Positions 51,165 to 59,304 of a stretch of 64,000 bases of DNA are shown here, one piece after another; the stretch's first letter is position 1, and every line of letters starts with the position of its first letter. The notes under the pieces were generated by a model. It had not been told where the DNA came from, did no database searches, and saw nothing but the letters and a program-made list of their open reading frames with translations. Where the stretch lies: assembly GCF_003201975.1 (NCBI RefSeq), contig NZ_QJJQ01000003.1:281198-345197 (forward strand). The letters are read 5' to 3'. A program made the position numbers and the translations under genes. Origin of the DNA: Pseudogracilibacillus auburnensis. GTDB taxonomy: Bacteria; Bacillota; Bacilli; Bacillales; Amphibacillaceae.

Positions 51165-51478
51165 AAGTTAACGATAGAGGTACGATGAAATGGACATCGA
51201 TCATGTTGCCTGAACACATCGAAGCATTAAACAAAATGTGGGAGGAACAAGATCATAAAGAAATGCCTGAAATCGATGAACAGCAGATAGCAGAAAATAA
51301 TCTGTTGCTGCAGGATGCGTTAGAAAATGATTTACAGATAAGGATTAAGTATTTTGCAGATCACGACCATAAAATTATTGTTGGGTATTTGCTTCATATC
51401 GATATCTTAAATAAAAGATTATTTCTAAATGATATTGAAATAAATTTAGAACATATAATAGAAGTAACTTTATTATGA
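51161..51478 (+). CDS. YolD-like protein
   Basis: The 105-residue protein starts with KVNDRGTMKWTSIMLPEHIEALNKMWEE, the YolD signature, and has DEQQIAEN in the middle. YolD-like proteins usually stand beside Y-family polymerase genes (UvrX, YqjW) and are DNA-damage induced. It is coupled to the WYL-like gene by a 4-base overlap. Exact activity unknown. Confidence 0.8.
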   Translation: MKVNDRGTMKWTSIMLPEHIEALNKMWEEQDHKEMPEIDEQQIAENNLLLQDALENDLQIRIKYFADHDHKIIVGYLLHIDILNKRLFLNDIEINLEHIIEVTLL

Positions 51479-51499
51479 CCCGTTGAAGGGTTATTTTTT
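51476..51499 (+). terminator. Terminator after yolD-like gene
   Basis: ACCC and GGGT flank a small loop and are followed by TTATTTTTTAT; a further small stem AAGACGC/GCGTC follows at about 51510-51527. Confidence 0.6.
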
Positions 51500-51547
51500 A
51501 TGAAGAAAAAAAGACGCTTATTTGCGTCACTCCTATTAAATATTATG

Positions 51548-51560
51548 CATCTGTCCACGC
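51548..51560. repeat. GCGTGGACAGATG motif, copy 3 (other strand)
   Basis: On the minus strand GCGTGGACAGATG matches the 15-bp motif of 12666 and 17885 except at the end. It lies in the right attachment arm of the prophage. Confidence 0.5.
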
Positions 51561-51569
51561 TCATTTTGT

Positions 51570-51600
51570 TTGCCCCAAATTTAGCCCCAATTAGCCCCTC
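51570..51600. promoter_or_regulatory. Arm-type integrase sites, right
   Basis: GCCCCAAATTTAGCCCCAATTAGCCCC: three copies of the AGCCCC motif seen also at 11434-11457. This marks the right arm of the attachment region. Confidence 0.5.
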
Positions 51601-51618
51601 AAAAACAACTTTAGATAG

Positions 51619-51692
51619 AAACGTATGTTTTTATGAATTTCATTGAAACCCTTATATATCAAAGCTTTATATAAACTAAATACATACGTTTG
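51619..51692. promoter_or_regulatory. Two LexA-like palindromes in the right attachment arm
   Basis: AAACGTATGTTT (51619-51630) and ATACATACGTTT (about 51680-51691) resemble the boxes at the immA promoter. They lie between the arm sites and the att core; no gene starts here, so the reader may be a phage protein. Confidence 0.4.
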
Positions 51693-51723
51693 ATGACCAT
51701 AATTATTATACATTATAATATCA

Positions 51724-51742
51724 ATACTAGTAAATTAAACTC
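51724..51742. repeat. attR core candidate (19-bp direct repeat)
   Basis: Identical to 11371-11389; part of a 63-bp similarity with 6 mismatches. To its right begins an older integrase relic. Confidence 0.65.
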
Positions 51743-51825
51743 TTTACGTATTGGTATATCAATGATCGTAGGAATTACTCCATTTTCCAGCCTAACTTAG
51801 GTCCAAATCGGTTATTTTTAACAAC

Positions 51826-52186
51826 TTATTCCGAAATTTTTTTAAGTCGATTGCTAAAAGCTGTCACAGTTTTGTCACCATTTACTTTTTCAACTGAATG
51901 AGCATAGACGCGATAAATCATTTCCAAGGAGCCTCCCAATCGATCCGCTATGTCCGTAGGTGGAATAAGTTCATCCATTAATATTGTAGCATAGTGTAAC
52001 GTAATCCATCTGGAGCTAACCCGAAGCTCTTATCATCTACTTTTTGATAAATACCTGTAAAACTATGATTCATACACATTGACTCCATATCAATTGCCTA
52101 TACTTCTAACGGTACGTAAATCCTTGGTACCATTCTTTTAAAAAAATAATAATCTTTTCATCAATTGTTGTTTGCTGTAATTTCAT
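51826..52186 (-). pseudogene. Integrase relic 2 (decayed)
   Basis: On the minus strand the 3' part (51826-52015) closely follows the sequence of the intact integrase C-terminus, including LKKRLSNR-type end and the HxxR region, and the 5' end (52130-52186) matches its start, but the middle is lost and several frameshifts are present. It is the remains of a related prophage that inserted at the same site before. Confidence 0.85.
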
Positions 52187-52205
52187 TTTATCCATCTCGT
52201 TTTTT

Positions 52206-52219
52206 ACGTGGACAGATGC
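52206..52219. repeat. GTGGACAGATGCT motif, copy 4 (in relic)
   Basis: ACGTGGACAGATGCT, the same position relative to the integrase relic as copy 1 relative to the intact integrase. Confidence 0.5.
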
Positions 52220-52268
52220 TTATACAGGATGATGAATAGTACTTTTTCCTTTACTGGAAACAATTCAT

Positions 52269-52575
52269 TTAAAGTTATTATAAACAAGCGATCTTTCAGC
52301 TACAAGATTTGAGTGGTTTTGTATTCTATTTTTAATTATTTGTAATCTTATTGCACATATTCTTACATTTAACAGCAAGAGCGTGCGCTAGATAATAACT
52401 AGAAAGGTCATATGGTTTAATCATGTAGGGGAGGGTAACATTATCATAAAAAAACCGTTTCCCACTCAAGCGTTGACGTAAAGGTTTATTCGTTTTTGGT
52501 TCTTCACCGATATAGGAAAATAAGGTAACATCATTCTTGAAAATTTTGTTCTCGTTGTTTTGCTGAACTTAAAAT
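52269..52575 (-). pseudogene. ImmA relic (decayed)
   Basis: Base-level similarity to the intact immA region (12726-13040) in the same order after the integrase relic, including the segments for ERSLVYNN and the area before the HExxH motif, with many indels and no open frame. Confidence 0.8.
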
Positions 52576-52850
52576 GGCTCCTAAAAAAGAAATTAAGCAG
52601 TAGCAAGTTTACCATCTCATAGAAAATTTTTGTTTAAAAAGTTTTATCTAAAAGATGGTTGGATTGTATGTTTTGGCAGAGCAAGATCCTGTTTCAGGAA
52701 CTTATATAGAAAAAAACGACAATTATTCATTTGAGGGATATTGCTTTTTCTTTTTAGAAAAGATGGCGTTTAAATGATCAAAAAATGAGGGAGGGGATAA
52801 AGGATATGAAATGTCACATAATACTTTGACATTAACTTTAAAGTGGTTTT
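52576..52850. other. Relic sequence without a readable gene
   Basis: No frame with a ribosome binding site is seen. Short coding-like pieces such as KMVGLYVLAEQDPVSGTYI (about 52645-52710) suggest further decayed phage genes. Confidence 0.35.
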
Positions 52851-52854
52851 AAAA

Positions 52855-52891
52855 AAATCTAGAGGAATAGAACATTCACTCTAGATTTTTT
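52855..52891. terminator. Terminator hairpin
   Basis: AAATCTAGAG and CTCTAGATTT flank a 15-base loop and are followed by TTT. It closes the relic region. Confidence 0.7.
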
Positions 52892-53028
52892 AATGACACA
52901 TTTCTAAAATTAACTTGTTTGTTAAATATAATATTATTGAGATTCAGGAAAACGAACCTTTCATTACATAATAAATAACTTACGGAGGATCAACTTCCAT
53001 CGATAAGGGGAAGAGATTGAATCCAATA

Positions 53029-53271
53029 CTAGCGGGAATTATGATGCATTCCTTGATACATTCCTTGTTGCATCCCATGTTGCATCCCTTGATGCATACC
53101 ATGTTGCATTTCGTGGTGCATACCATGATGCATTCCAGGATGCATGCCATGTTGCATTCCATGTTGCATTTCGTGATGCATTCCAGGATGCATCATATGA
53201 TGATGGTGATGATGGTAATGATGGTGTACATGTCTTGTTTCATGATGTTGATGTGATTCTTCACCGTTCAT
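53029..53271 (-). CDS. Met/His-rich repeat protein (80 residues)
   Basis: After MNGEESHQHHETRHVHHHYHHHHHH the protein consists of about 15 tandem triplet units of the type HGM, HEM, PGM, QGM, with a Met every third residue and nearly all other residues His, Gln or Gly. AAAGGAGA stands 9 bases before ATG 53271 on the minus strand. The composition predicts binding of copper, nickel or zinc, or a structural role such as in the spore coat. The plus strand also gives an open frame, a consequence of the CAT/ATG repeats, but with a weaker start. Confidence 0.6.
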   Translation of the reverse strand: MNGEESHQHHETRHVHHHYHHHHHHMMHPGMHHEMQHGMQHGMHPGMHHGMHHEMQHGMHQGMQHGMQQGMYQGMHHNSR

Positions 53272-53289
53272 TGCTTTCACTCTCCTTTT

Positions 53290-53820
53290 GAAAAAATAAT
53301 AATCTAACTAATTACATGCTATGACACTAATGTCATAAAGGCGCATGTCTACTTTGAAAATTCCCATAAGAATAAAACTGAGAATTCAATAAATGGAGGA
53401 TTCTTACATAGAAATTTTTACATTTATATTGACCAAGCTTCTCCTATTTATTCAGGAGGATGTCTTATGATCATAGGTAAAAACGAGAAGGTTGCTAGCT
53501 GTTGCAGTTGGTAGAGAGACAAGGGATCGAACAGTGGAAATTATCTTTTATTTAGCTTTTCTTGATTTAACTCCTGTAGATTCCTTCTAAATAATAAAGG
53601 ACAGTCTTCATTATTATTGTCATCTATGAGTACTACTAAGTTATGTAATTCCAGCTTTTCAGTGTTAAAAATGTTACTGAACGATAGATCCAAGTCGATT
53701 AGTACTACTTTGTCAATAGATTAAGAAAAATGAACCTATGAGTGCAAAGGAATAAAGTAAAATGTATAATAATATTGTATCTATATAATTTTTAAGCAAC
53801 TATTAATGGTAGGAGGTAAA
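53290..53820. other. Gap with no clear gene
   Basis: About 530 bases. Only very short frames are present, e.g. after CAGGAGGATGTCTTATG (53455-53470), which stops after about 15 codons. AT-rich promoter-like sequence precedes the next gene (TATAAT at about 53763). Probably decayed sequence. Confidence 0.4.
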
Positions 53821-53822
53821 AA

Positions 53823-54179
53823 ATGAAAAAAACCCTTCAATTTTTCTCACTTTGTATTTTTTTGATTTTACTTTTACATGTACAAATAAATACGATTAAT
53901 ATTGATCTGGATATTGAGGAAATTGAAGAAACTACAATCTCTGCCACTAATAAATCTTCAAGTCTCACAGCAGCTCAGTTAACGAAGCCGACTATTTTAT
54001 CTAGTGAAAATTATTCAAAGGACTCGATATTTCCCTCAAGTCCATGTATACTGATCTGCTTCTATTTTCTCATTCAATATACATTGAATATTTCATTACG
54101 AAGATTACAGTCAATAGGCTTTTTATTTGCTGTGAAGTATGAATCAAATTATCTCCCCAGAAGCATAAATAGCTTTTAG
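53823..54179 (+). CDS. Membrane/exported protein, unknown (118 residues)
   Basis: A good AGGAGG site. An N-terminal hydrophobic segment (LQFFSLCIFLILLLHVQI) may be a signal or anchor, followed by a Ser/Thr-rich exposed stretch and a second hydrophobic segment (CILICFYFLIQYTLNI). Not recognised. Confidence 0.55.
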   Translation: MKKTLQFFSLCIFLILLLHVQINTINIDLDIEEIEETTISATNKSSSLTAAQLTKPTILSSENYSKDSIFPSSPCILICFYFLIQYTLNISLRRLQSIGFLFAVKYESNYLPRSINSF

Positions 54180-54204
54180 CCAAAAATATAAAGGGGAGTA
54201 TTTT

Positions 54205-54390
54205 ATGAAAAAAATAAATAAAACTGAATATACAAAGCAGCTAGTAGAATGTTATATCTATATTTTTTCAATAACAATTATGTTTTTTGGGTTTATGATT
54301 GTTGTTGGTATCTTCACCCAAGCAGGATGGATTTCCTATATTAAAGAGCTGGTCTTAAATGCGATAAAAGGTGACGGGCTATATGGATAA
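54205..54390 (+). CDS. Small single-span membrane protein (61 residues)
   Basis: Basic N-terminus, one hydrophobic span (YIYIFSITIMFFGFMIVVGIF) and an amphipathic end. AAAGGGGAG before the ATG. Stands 21 bases before the DedA gene, so probably co-transcribed with it. Function unknown. Confidence 0.6.
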   Translation: MKKINKTEYTKQLVECYIYIFSITIMFFGFMIVVGIFTQAGWISYIKELVLNAIKGDGLYG

Positions 54391-54411
54391 AGATTATTTT
54401 GGAGAAAATAT

Positions 54412-55044
54412 ATGGAATTAGTTAAATTTATAATCAGTTTTATATTGCATATTGATGAGCATCTCCTTGAAATAATATCGTTGTTTGACCATTGGACCTA
54501 TGTAGTATTGTTTTTGATTGTCTTTATTGAAACAGGAGTGGTGATATTTCCATTCTTACCTGGTGACTCTTTATTATTTGCCAGTGGTACATTTGCTTCA
54601 ATGGATTCGCTTAGTCTGTCAATACTGATACTTACTTTTATTAGCGCAGCAGTACTAGGAGACGCAGTCAATTATTATATTGGACAAAAAGTAGGAAAAT
54701 CTGTGATGGAGAAAAATCGTTTCAGAAGAATGATCAATAAAGAAAAAATGAATATGGCTGAAGAGTTTTTTAATAGACATGGTGGAAAGACAATAATCAT
54801 TGCTCGTTTTATGCCATTCATTCGAACTTTTGCACCTTTTGTAGCTGGTGCAAGTGGCATGAATTATAAACTGTTTACCTTTTATAATGTCGTAGGAGCA
54901 GTGCTATGGGTACTAGTCTGTACTATGGCTGGTTATCTATTTGGTAATCTGCGAATTGTGGAAGATAACTTTTCAGTTGTTATTTTGATTATCATCTTAA
55001 TGTCTACCTTGCCAGCTGTATTTTCTTATTTTAAAAATAGATAA
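54412..55044 (+). CDS. DedA family membrane protein
   Basis: The 210-residue protein has the DedA pattern: N-terminal hydrophobic part, ETGVVIFPFLPGDSLLFASG, a re-entrant region, GDAVNYYIGQKVG, and the conserved Arg in RFMPFIRTFAPFVAGASGM, followed by two more spans. DedA proteins support membrane lipid recycling (undecaprenyl phosphate or phospholipid flipping in recent work) and proton-motive-force homeostasis. TTGGAGA precedes the ATG. Confidence 0.92.
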   Translation: MELVKFIISFILHIDEHLLEIISLFDHWTYVVLFLIVFIETGVVIFPFLPGDSLLFASGTFASMDSLSLSILILTFISAAVLGDAVNYYIGQKVGKSVMEKNRFRRMINKEKMNMAEEFFNRHGGKTIIIARFMPFIRTFAPFVAGASGMNYKLFTFYNVVGAVLWVLVCTMAGYLFGNLRIVEDNFSVVILIIILMSTLPAVFSYFKNR

Positions 55045-55071
55045 AGGATTATTCGTATAAACAAAATGTAC

Positions 55072-55108
55072 AAGCCACAAGCTATGGGAGCTTGCGGCTA
55101 TTTTTTTG
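55072..55108 (+). terminator. Terminator after the DedA gene
   Basis: AAGCCACAAGCT and AGCTTGCGGCT form an imperfect stem followed by ATTTTTTTG. Confidence 0.8.
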
Positions 55109-55109
55109 C

Positions 55110-55620
55110 ATCATAAAAAAACAGATCTCCTCATGATCAAGGGGCTAATAAAAAACATAAGGGGACTGTATTAGTAATTAAGTAAAATATACATCAAACA
55201 TACTATTATTTAAGTATTTTCTTATTGTAATAGTAGTATTTATTAAGTATAATTGTTTGTATATTAAATAATAGGGGATGTCTTGATGTCCGAAATTGTT
55301 GTTAACTAATCAAAATTTATCTATATCATTCTATTTTTAGCAAAATCCCACTTCTTAGAGGGGGTTATTTGTTATGGAAAAAATGGAATGCTGGAGATCA
55401 GTTAAGAACATAACGGCCATCTAACACAATTGATTACAAAAGTCGTGCTCTTAGGCATGGCTTTATTTTAAGTATATTTAAAGTGCTTTTGAAGCTCTAG
55501 ATATACTATGTATGATATGATCGTGTTTTCGAAAAGGGACATAGATGGACAATTTGTTCATCTATGTCCTTTTTTTGCTTTTTATACAACGTATTTCAAA
55601 ATATAACTTAACATTGGGAG
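55110..55620. other. Gap before the polyamine operon
   Basis: About 510 bases without a gene that can be supported. It contains AT-rich promoter-like stretches (e.g. TATGATATGATC at about 55510) and a strong hairpin at 55537-55577. Confidence 0.5.
55537..55577. terminator. Strong hairpin upstream of bpsA
   Basis: GGACATAGATG and CATCTATGTCC with loop GACAATTTGTT, followed by TTTTTTT. It may terminate upstream transcription or act as an attenuator for bpsA-speD. Confidence 0.75.
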
Positions 55621-55629
55621 ACTAATTTA

Positions 55630-56808
55630 ATGAAAAACCTTATAGAACAAGTAAAAGTAAATGTCAGGCTACAAGAAGGAGCGAATGTTATTGAAAAAGT
55701 ATTAGTTGAATGTTATACAGACCCAGGAATTTCCACAAAAAAATTAGCACGTAACATTCAACTTCCAGTCCCAGTTGCAACAGCAATTAAGAAGGAACTT
55801 ATTAAGGCGGGTGCTTTAATTCAAGGACGTGGTGTGTATTGTACGAGCGAAGGAATGGTATTTATCGAAAAAGAAATGGGATATGGAGGACTAGATAAAG
55901 AGCTTTATCAAAAGCTTATGATTAATAATAATGATTGGAAGACAGAACTAGCCGACATATTAGCGATACTAAGTAAGTTATTTCAATCACGCCCACAAGT
56001 TAACGTACTAACAGATCAATCTAAATGTACACCTGAAACTAGTTTACATCGAGCGATTTTATGTTTAAGAGCATATGCACTAGTGGGAAAGCAAATTTTA
56101 TGTGTGGGAGATGATGATTTAGTCAGTGTCTCGATCGGCTTCCTTCTTAAACGTTTATTTCCAGAAAAAGACCATAAAAAAACGATGATTACCGTTGTAG
56201 ATAATGATGAACGATTTTTGCAATATATTGCTGATGTAAAGGTTCGAGAAGGATTATTGATTAATTATCTAAATGTAGATTTGCGACAACCACTTCCAAA
56301 TTATTTTCATGAACAATACGATTGTTTTTTTACAGATCCGCCCTATACTTTGCAAGGGATGGAGTTGTTCACCTCCCGCGGAATAACAGCATTAAAGAAA
56401 GAAAAAGGATTACCGATCTTTTTATCATTTGCCCATAAATCTTCTGATTATATGTTGGCATTTCAAAGGGAAATAGTAAAAATGGGCTTATCACTTGAAG
56501 AAATTATTCCTGATTTTAATGAATATGAAGGGGCACAGATTATCGGAAATAGGGGACAAATGATCATTTTAAAAACGACAGAGGAAACAACACCGAAGAT
56601 TACTAGTTCTTTTGAAGATGCACTTTATACGGGTGAGATAAAACAAACTATACGTACGTACCAGTGTAAAATGTGCCAACAATTAATTTTGATCGGTATT
56701 CAAGGTGACTTTCCAACGATAGAAAAATTAAAAAATCAAGGTTGTCCGAATTGTAGCCAACATACATTTCACTTCATTCATAAAAAAGGTAATAGAGAGG
56801 ATCATTAA
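55630..56808 (+). CDS. bpsA: N4-bis(aminopropyl)spermidine synthase-like enzyme (branched polyamine synthesis)
   Basis: The 392-residue protein has an N-terminal winged-helix part (about 15-75, GISTKKLARNIQLPVPVATAIKKELIKAG), a Rossmann-type aminopropyltransferase core with the acidic GDDDLVSVS at about 160 and the active-site DPPYT motif in CFFTDPPYTLQGMELF at about 240, and a C-terminal zinc ribbon (CKMC ... CPNC). BpsA adds aminopropyl groups to spermidine to give branched polyamines, using decarboxylated S-adenosylmethionine. It is directly followed by speD, which makes that donor. Such enzymes are best known from thermophiles, but homologues exist in mesophilic Bacillaceae. Confidence 0.85.
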   Translation: MKNLIEQVKVNVRLQEGANVIEKVLVECYTDPGISTKKLARNIQLPVPVATAIKKELIKAGALIQGRGVYCTSEGMVFIEKEMGYGGLDKELYQKLMINNNDWKTELADILAILSKLFQSRPQVNVLTDQSKCTPETSLHRAILCLRAYALVGKQILCVGDDDLVSVSIGFLLKRLFPEKDHKKTMITVVDNDERFLQYIADVKVREGLLINYLNVDLRQPLPNYFHEQYDCFFTDPPYTLQGMELFTSRGITALKKEKGLPIFLSFAHKSSDYMLAFQREIVKMGLSLEEIIPDFNEYEGAQIIGNRGQMIILKTTEETTPKITSSFEDALYTGEIKQTIRTYQCKMCQQLILIGIQGDFPTIEKLKNQGCPNCSQHTFHFIHKKGNREDH

Positions 56809-56809
56809 G

Positions 56810-57166
56810 ATGGACACATTCGGTTGTCATATTGTAGCTGACTTATGGGGATGTAACGTGCACAAACTAACGGATAAAGATTATTTGGAAAAGGAGTTTA
56901 CGTATGCTGCAGAAAAATCTAAAGCTACGATATGCGGGGTTTTCTTTCATGAATTCTCACCGCAAGGAGTTAGTGGAGTTGTTATTTTAGCAGAATCTCA
57001 TTTAAGTGTACACACTTTTCCAGAACATGGATATGCAAGTATTGATATATATACATGTGGAAGACATACCCAACCTGGGTTAGCAATTCAACATTTAATT
57101 TGCTCTTTGGAGGCAGAATATAATCACAGTCATGAACTAATAAGGGGATTAAAACCAAAAGTATGA
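56810..57166 (+). CDS. speD: S-adenosylmethionine decarboxylase proenzyme SpeD
   Basis: Supplies decarboxylated AdoMet as aminopropyl donor for the upstream enzyme. The 118-residue protein has the self-cleavage site AESHLSVHTFPEHGYASIDIYTCG, with Ser63 expected to become the pyruvoyl group, plus the conserved His and Cys. It starts one base after the bpsA stop, so both are one operon. Confidence 0.95.
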   Translation: MDTFGCHIVADLWGCNVHKLTDKDYLEKEFTYAAEKSKATICGVFFHEFSPQGVSGVVILAESHLSVHTFPEHGYASIDIYTCGRHTQPGLAIQHLICSLEAEYNHSHELIRGLKPKV

Positions 57167-57206
57167 TCGATAAAAATAAAGCGTAATCGAAAAATAGTGT
57201 GGAAAA

Positions 57207-57263
57207 GTGATTCATTTGCTAATCATCATTTTGATCGAAAATAATTAGCAAAAAATGATTCAC
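57207..57263. other. Inverted repeat after speD
   Basis: GTGATTCATTTGCTAAT (57207-57223) pairs, with small bulges, with ATTAGCAAAAAATGATTCAC (57244-57263). There is no U-run. It may stabilise the 3' end of bpsA-speD mRNA or be a regulatory dyad. Confidence 0.5.
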
Positions 57264-57407
57264 AGCAATGACATATTTCAACACGTTAAGAGAACTTGAA
57301 GGAATTTATCTTTATTTCACTAGTTTTGTCATGATTGCAGGATAAAAAATATAAAAACCGAATAATCGTTTATGAAGAAAATGAAATCGAAAGGTTCGGT
57401 GAAAAAA

Positions 57408-57629
57408 ATGCTAACAGCAACTAATAGTATAGAGAAAATGACAACTAAAACAAACGAAGAAATGGAGCATGCATTTAGCCATATCATGGATCAGTTTAGA
57501 CAAATTAATAGCAAGTATGGTTTAATGGTAGGAGAAGAGATCAAAGAGTTATATGATCAAAAAATTGAATTGATTCATTTCTCAAAAGGGTATATTGAGA
57601 GAATAGAAGAGAGAACAAAGAAAATGTAG
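57408..57629 (+). CDS. Small helical protein in the yppD position (73 residues)
   Basis: All-helical (TKTNEEMEHAFSHIMDQFRQINSKYG ... YIERIEERTKKM). ATG 57408 has AAAGGTTCGGTG upstream; ATG 57372 would add 12 residues but lacks a site. Position before yppE resembles yppD of B. subtilis, though the sequence relation was not verified. Confidence 0.55.
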   Translation: MLTATNSIEKMTTKTNEEMEHAFSHIMDQFRQINSKYGLMVGEEIKELYDQKIELIHFSKGYIERIEERTKKM

Positions 57630-57662
57630 AAATTTAGCTTTATAAGTGGTGATATAAACTTG

Positions 57663-58390
<728 letters not shown>

Positions 58391-58477
58391 ATTTTCTTTA
58401 AAATATAGTTAAAATTATTGGCGTACGTTAAAAAAACACACCGATTGGCAAGCCGTCAGTAACGACAGTGATGTTGC

Positions 58478-58546
58478 ACATAAGCAGAAAGAAAGGATTG
58501 ATACTTTCTTTCTGCTTAGAAAGGAAGCTTTGTTTTAAAGCTTCTT
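58478..58546 (+). terminator. Two hairpins after cdd
   Basis: AAGCAGAAAGAAAG and CTTTCTTTCTGCTT make a perfect 14-bp stem (58482-58520); next, GAAGCTT and AAGCTTC (58526-58543) are followed by TTTTTT. Together they stop the cdd transcript. Confidence 0.8.
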
Positions 58547-58567
58547 TTTTAATGCATAAAAAAGTAT

Positions 58568-58618
58568 AGTCTCGATAAATCGTTCAAATACAATGTTACA
58601 TATACATTTATCGAGACT
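58568..58618. repeat. 13-bp perfect inverted repeat beside the third integrase relic
   Basis: AGTCTCGATAAAT (58568-58580) and ATTTATCGAGACT (58606-58618) with 25 bases between. It stands immediately before the TTAGCCCC-like arm (58631-58650) of the third relic, so it may belong to the old att site or be a separate small element. Confidence 0.55.
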
Positions 58619-58654
58619 CAATAAAATAAGTAGCCCTGAAATTAGCCCCACCTG

Positions 58655-58870
58655 AATTATTTAGCTACTCTTTTTAAACGCTCACCAAATGCATAACTAC
58701 TTTATTTTCTATTTTTTGAAATGAATGGACATAAACATTATAAATCATTTCTAGCGTACTCCCTAAACGATCGGCAACATCAGTTGGTGGTATCAACTCA
58801 TCGATTAATATAGTAGCATGTGTGTGATGCAATCCATCCAGTGTATTGGATTAATTTTAACTTCATTTAA
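58655..58870 (-). pseudogene. Integrase relic 3 (C-terminal fragment)
   Basis: On the minus strand it encodes pieces of a tyrosine integrase C-terminus (HxHATILIDELIPPTDVADRL, then LGSTLEMIYNVYVHSF) with a frameshift and loss of the rest. The arm repeats TAGCCCTGAAATTAGCCCC stand at its 3' side as in the intact prophage. Confidence 0.85.
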
Positions 58871-58939
58871 CCCATTATTTTATCGAAAAAGGTATTAGTG
58901 TAGTCTACGTGTATACCGTTTATGTTATTTTATCGAACT

Positions 58940-59165
58940 ATATTCCTCCCGATCTCTTGGGAAGAAGTTACGCATAGTACAGTTAAAAGCGAAGGTGGAA
59001 ACGGTATGGGGAAAGAGGCTCAACAACTTGAAAGGGGACAACCCCTGCGGAAAAGCAAATGTTCTTCGATGGGACGAGTAAGCGCAGTCCCAGTCCCACT
59101 AGTCTAAAAACCTCGCTAGGAAGAATGGTTTTCTTTCCGAGGAGGCTGAAAAGCAGCCTCCTGTA
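58940..59165 (+). other. Structured, GC-richer segment, possible insertion-sequence end
   Basis: This stretch holds stacked short stems (GGGGACAACCCC; GGGACGAG...CAGTCCCAGTCCC; GGAGGCTG AAAA CAGCCTCC at about 59140-59160) and a short frame SEGGNGMGKEAQQLERGQPL. The look recalls the 3' ends of IS200/IS605-type elements with their guide RNA, but no transposase is readable, so this is a suggestion only. Confidence 0.3.
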
Positions 59166-59199
59166 GTGCAAATCAACGAAGTTACCAGCATATAGAGGA

Positions 59200-59252
59200 A
59201 GAAGTCAGGCGTTCCATCCATTAGTTAGATGGACCACCTGACTTCTTTTTCA
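59200..59252. terminator. Strong bidirectional terminator between the relic segment and nos
   Basis: GAAGTCAGG / CCTGACTTC and TCCATC / GATGGA form one long stem, with a T-run on the plus side and an A-rich/T-run pattern on the other side. It likely ends the nos transcript on the minus strand. Confidence 0.75.
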
Positions 59253-59304
59253 CTTACTAGGGTTTTGTCCTAGCCTCATATCATAGAAATTTCTTTTATA
59301 TCGT

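Larger units (their letters stand above)
11371..51742. mobile_element. Prophage (siphovirus type, HK97-like head), apparently complete
   Basis: The element runs from the integrase at the left to a YolD-type SOS operon at the right and has a full head, tail, packaging and lysis set. Its ends share 63 bp with 57 matches (11352-11414 and 51705-51767), including an exact 19-bp repeat ATACTAGTAAATTAAACTC (11371-11389, 51724-51742) and an exact 17-bp repeat (11398-11414, 51751-51767). Beyond both ends stand host recU and an older phage relic. Two small genes carry nonsense or frameshift damage (21603, 28396), but no core structural gene is visibly broken, so it may be inducible. Confidence 0.9.

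Noticed and set aside
53017..53256. Plus-strand frame rich in Met, His, Leu over the Met/His repeat gene
   Set aside because: It arises because the CAT/ATG-type repeats read through on both strands; the minus strand has the better ribosome binding site and a more sensible protein.
58922..59107. 61-codon frame SWEEVTHSTVKSEGG... as a gene
   Set aside because: No ribosome binding site, lies in structured relic sequence, odd composition.
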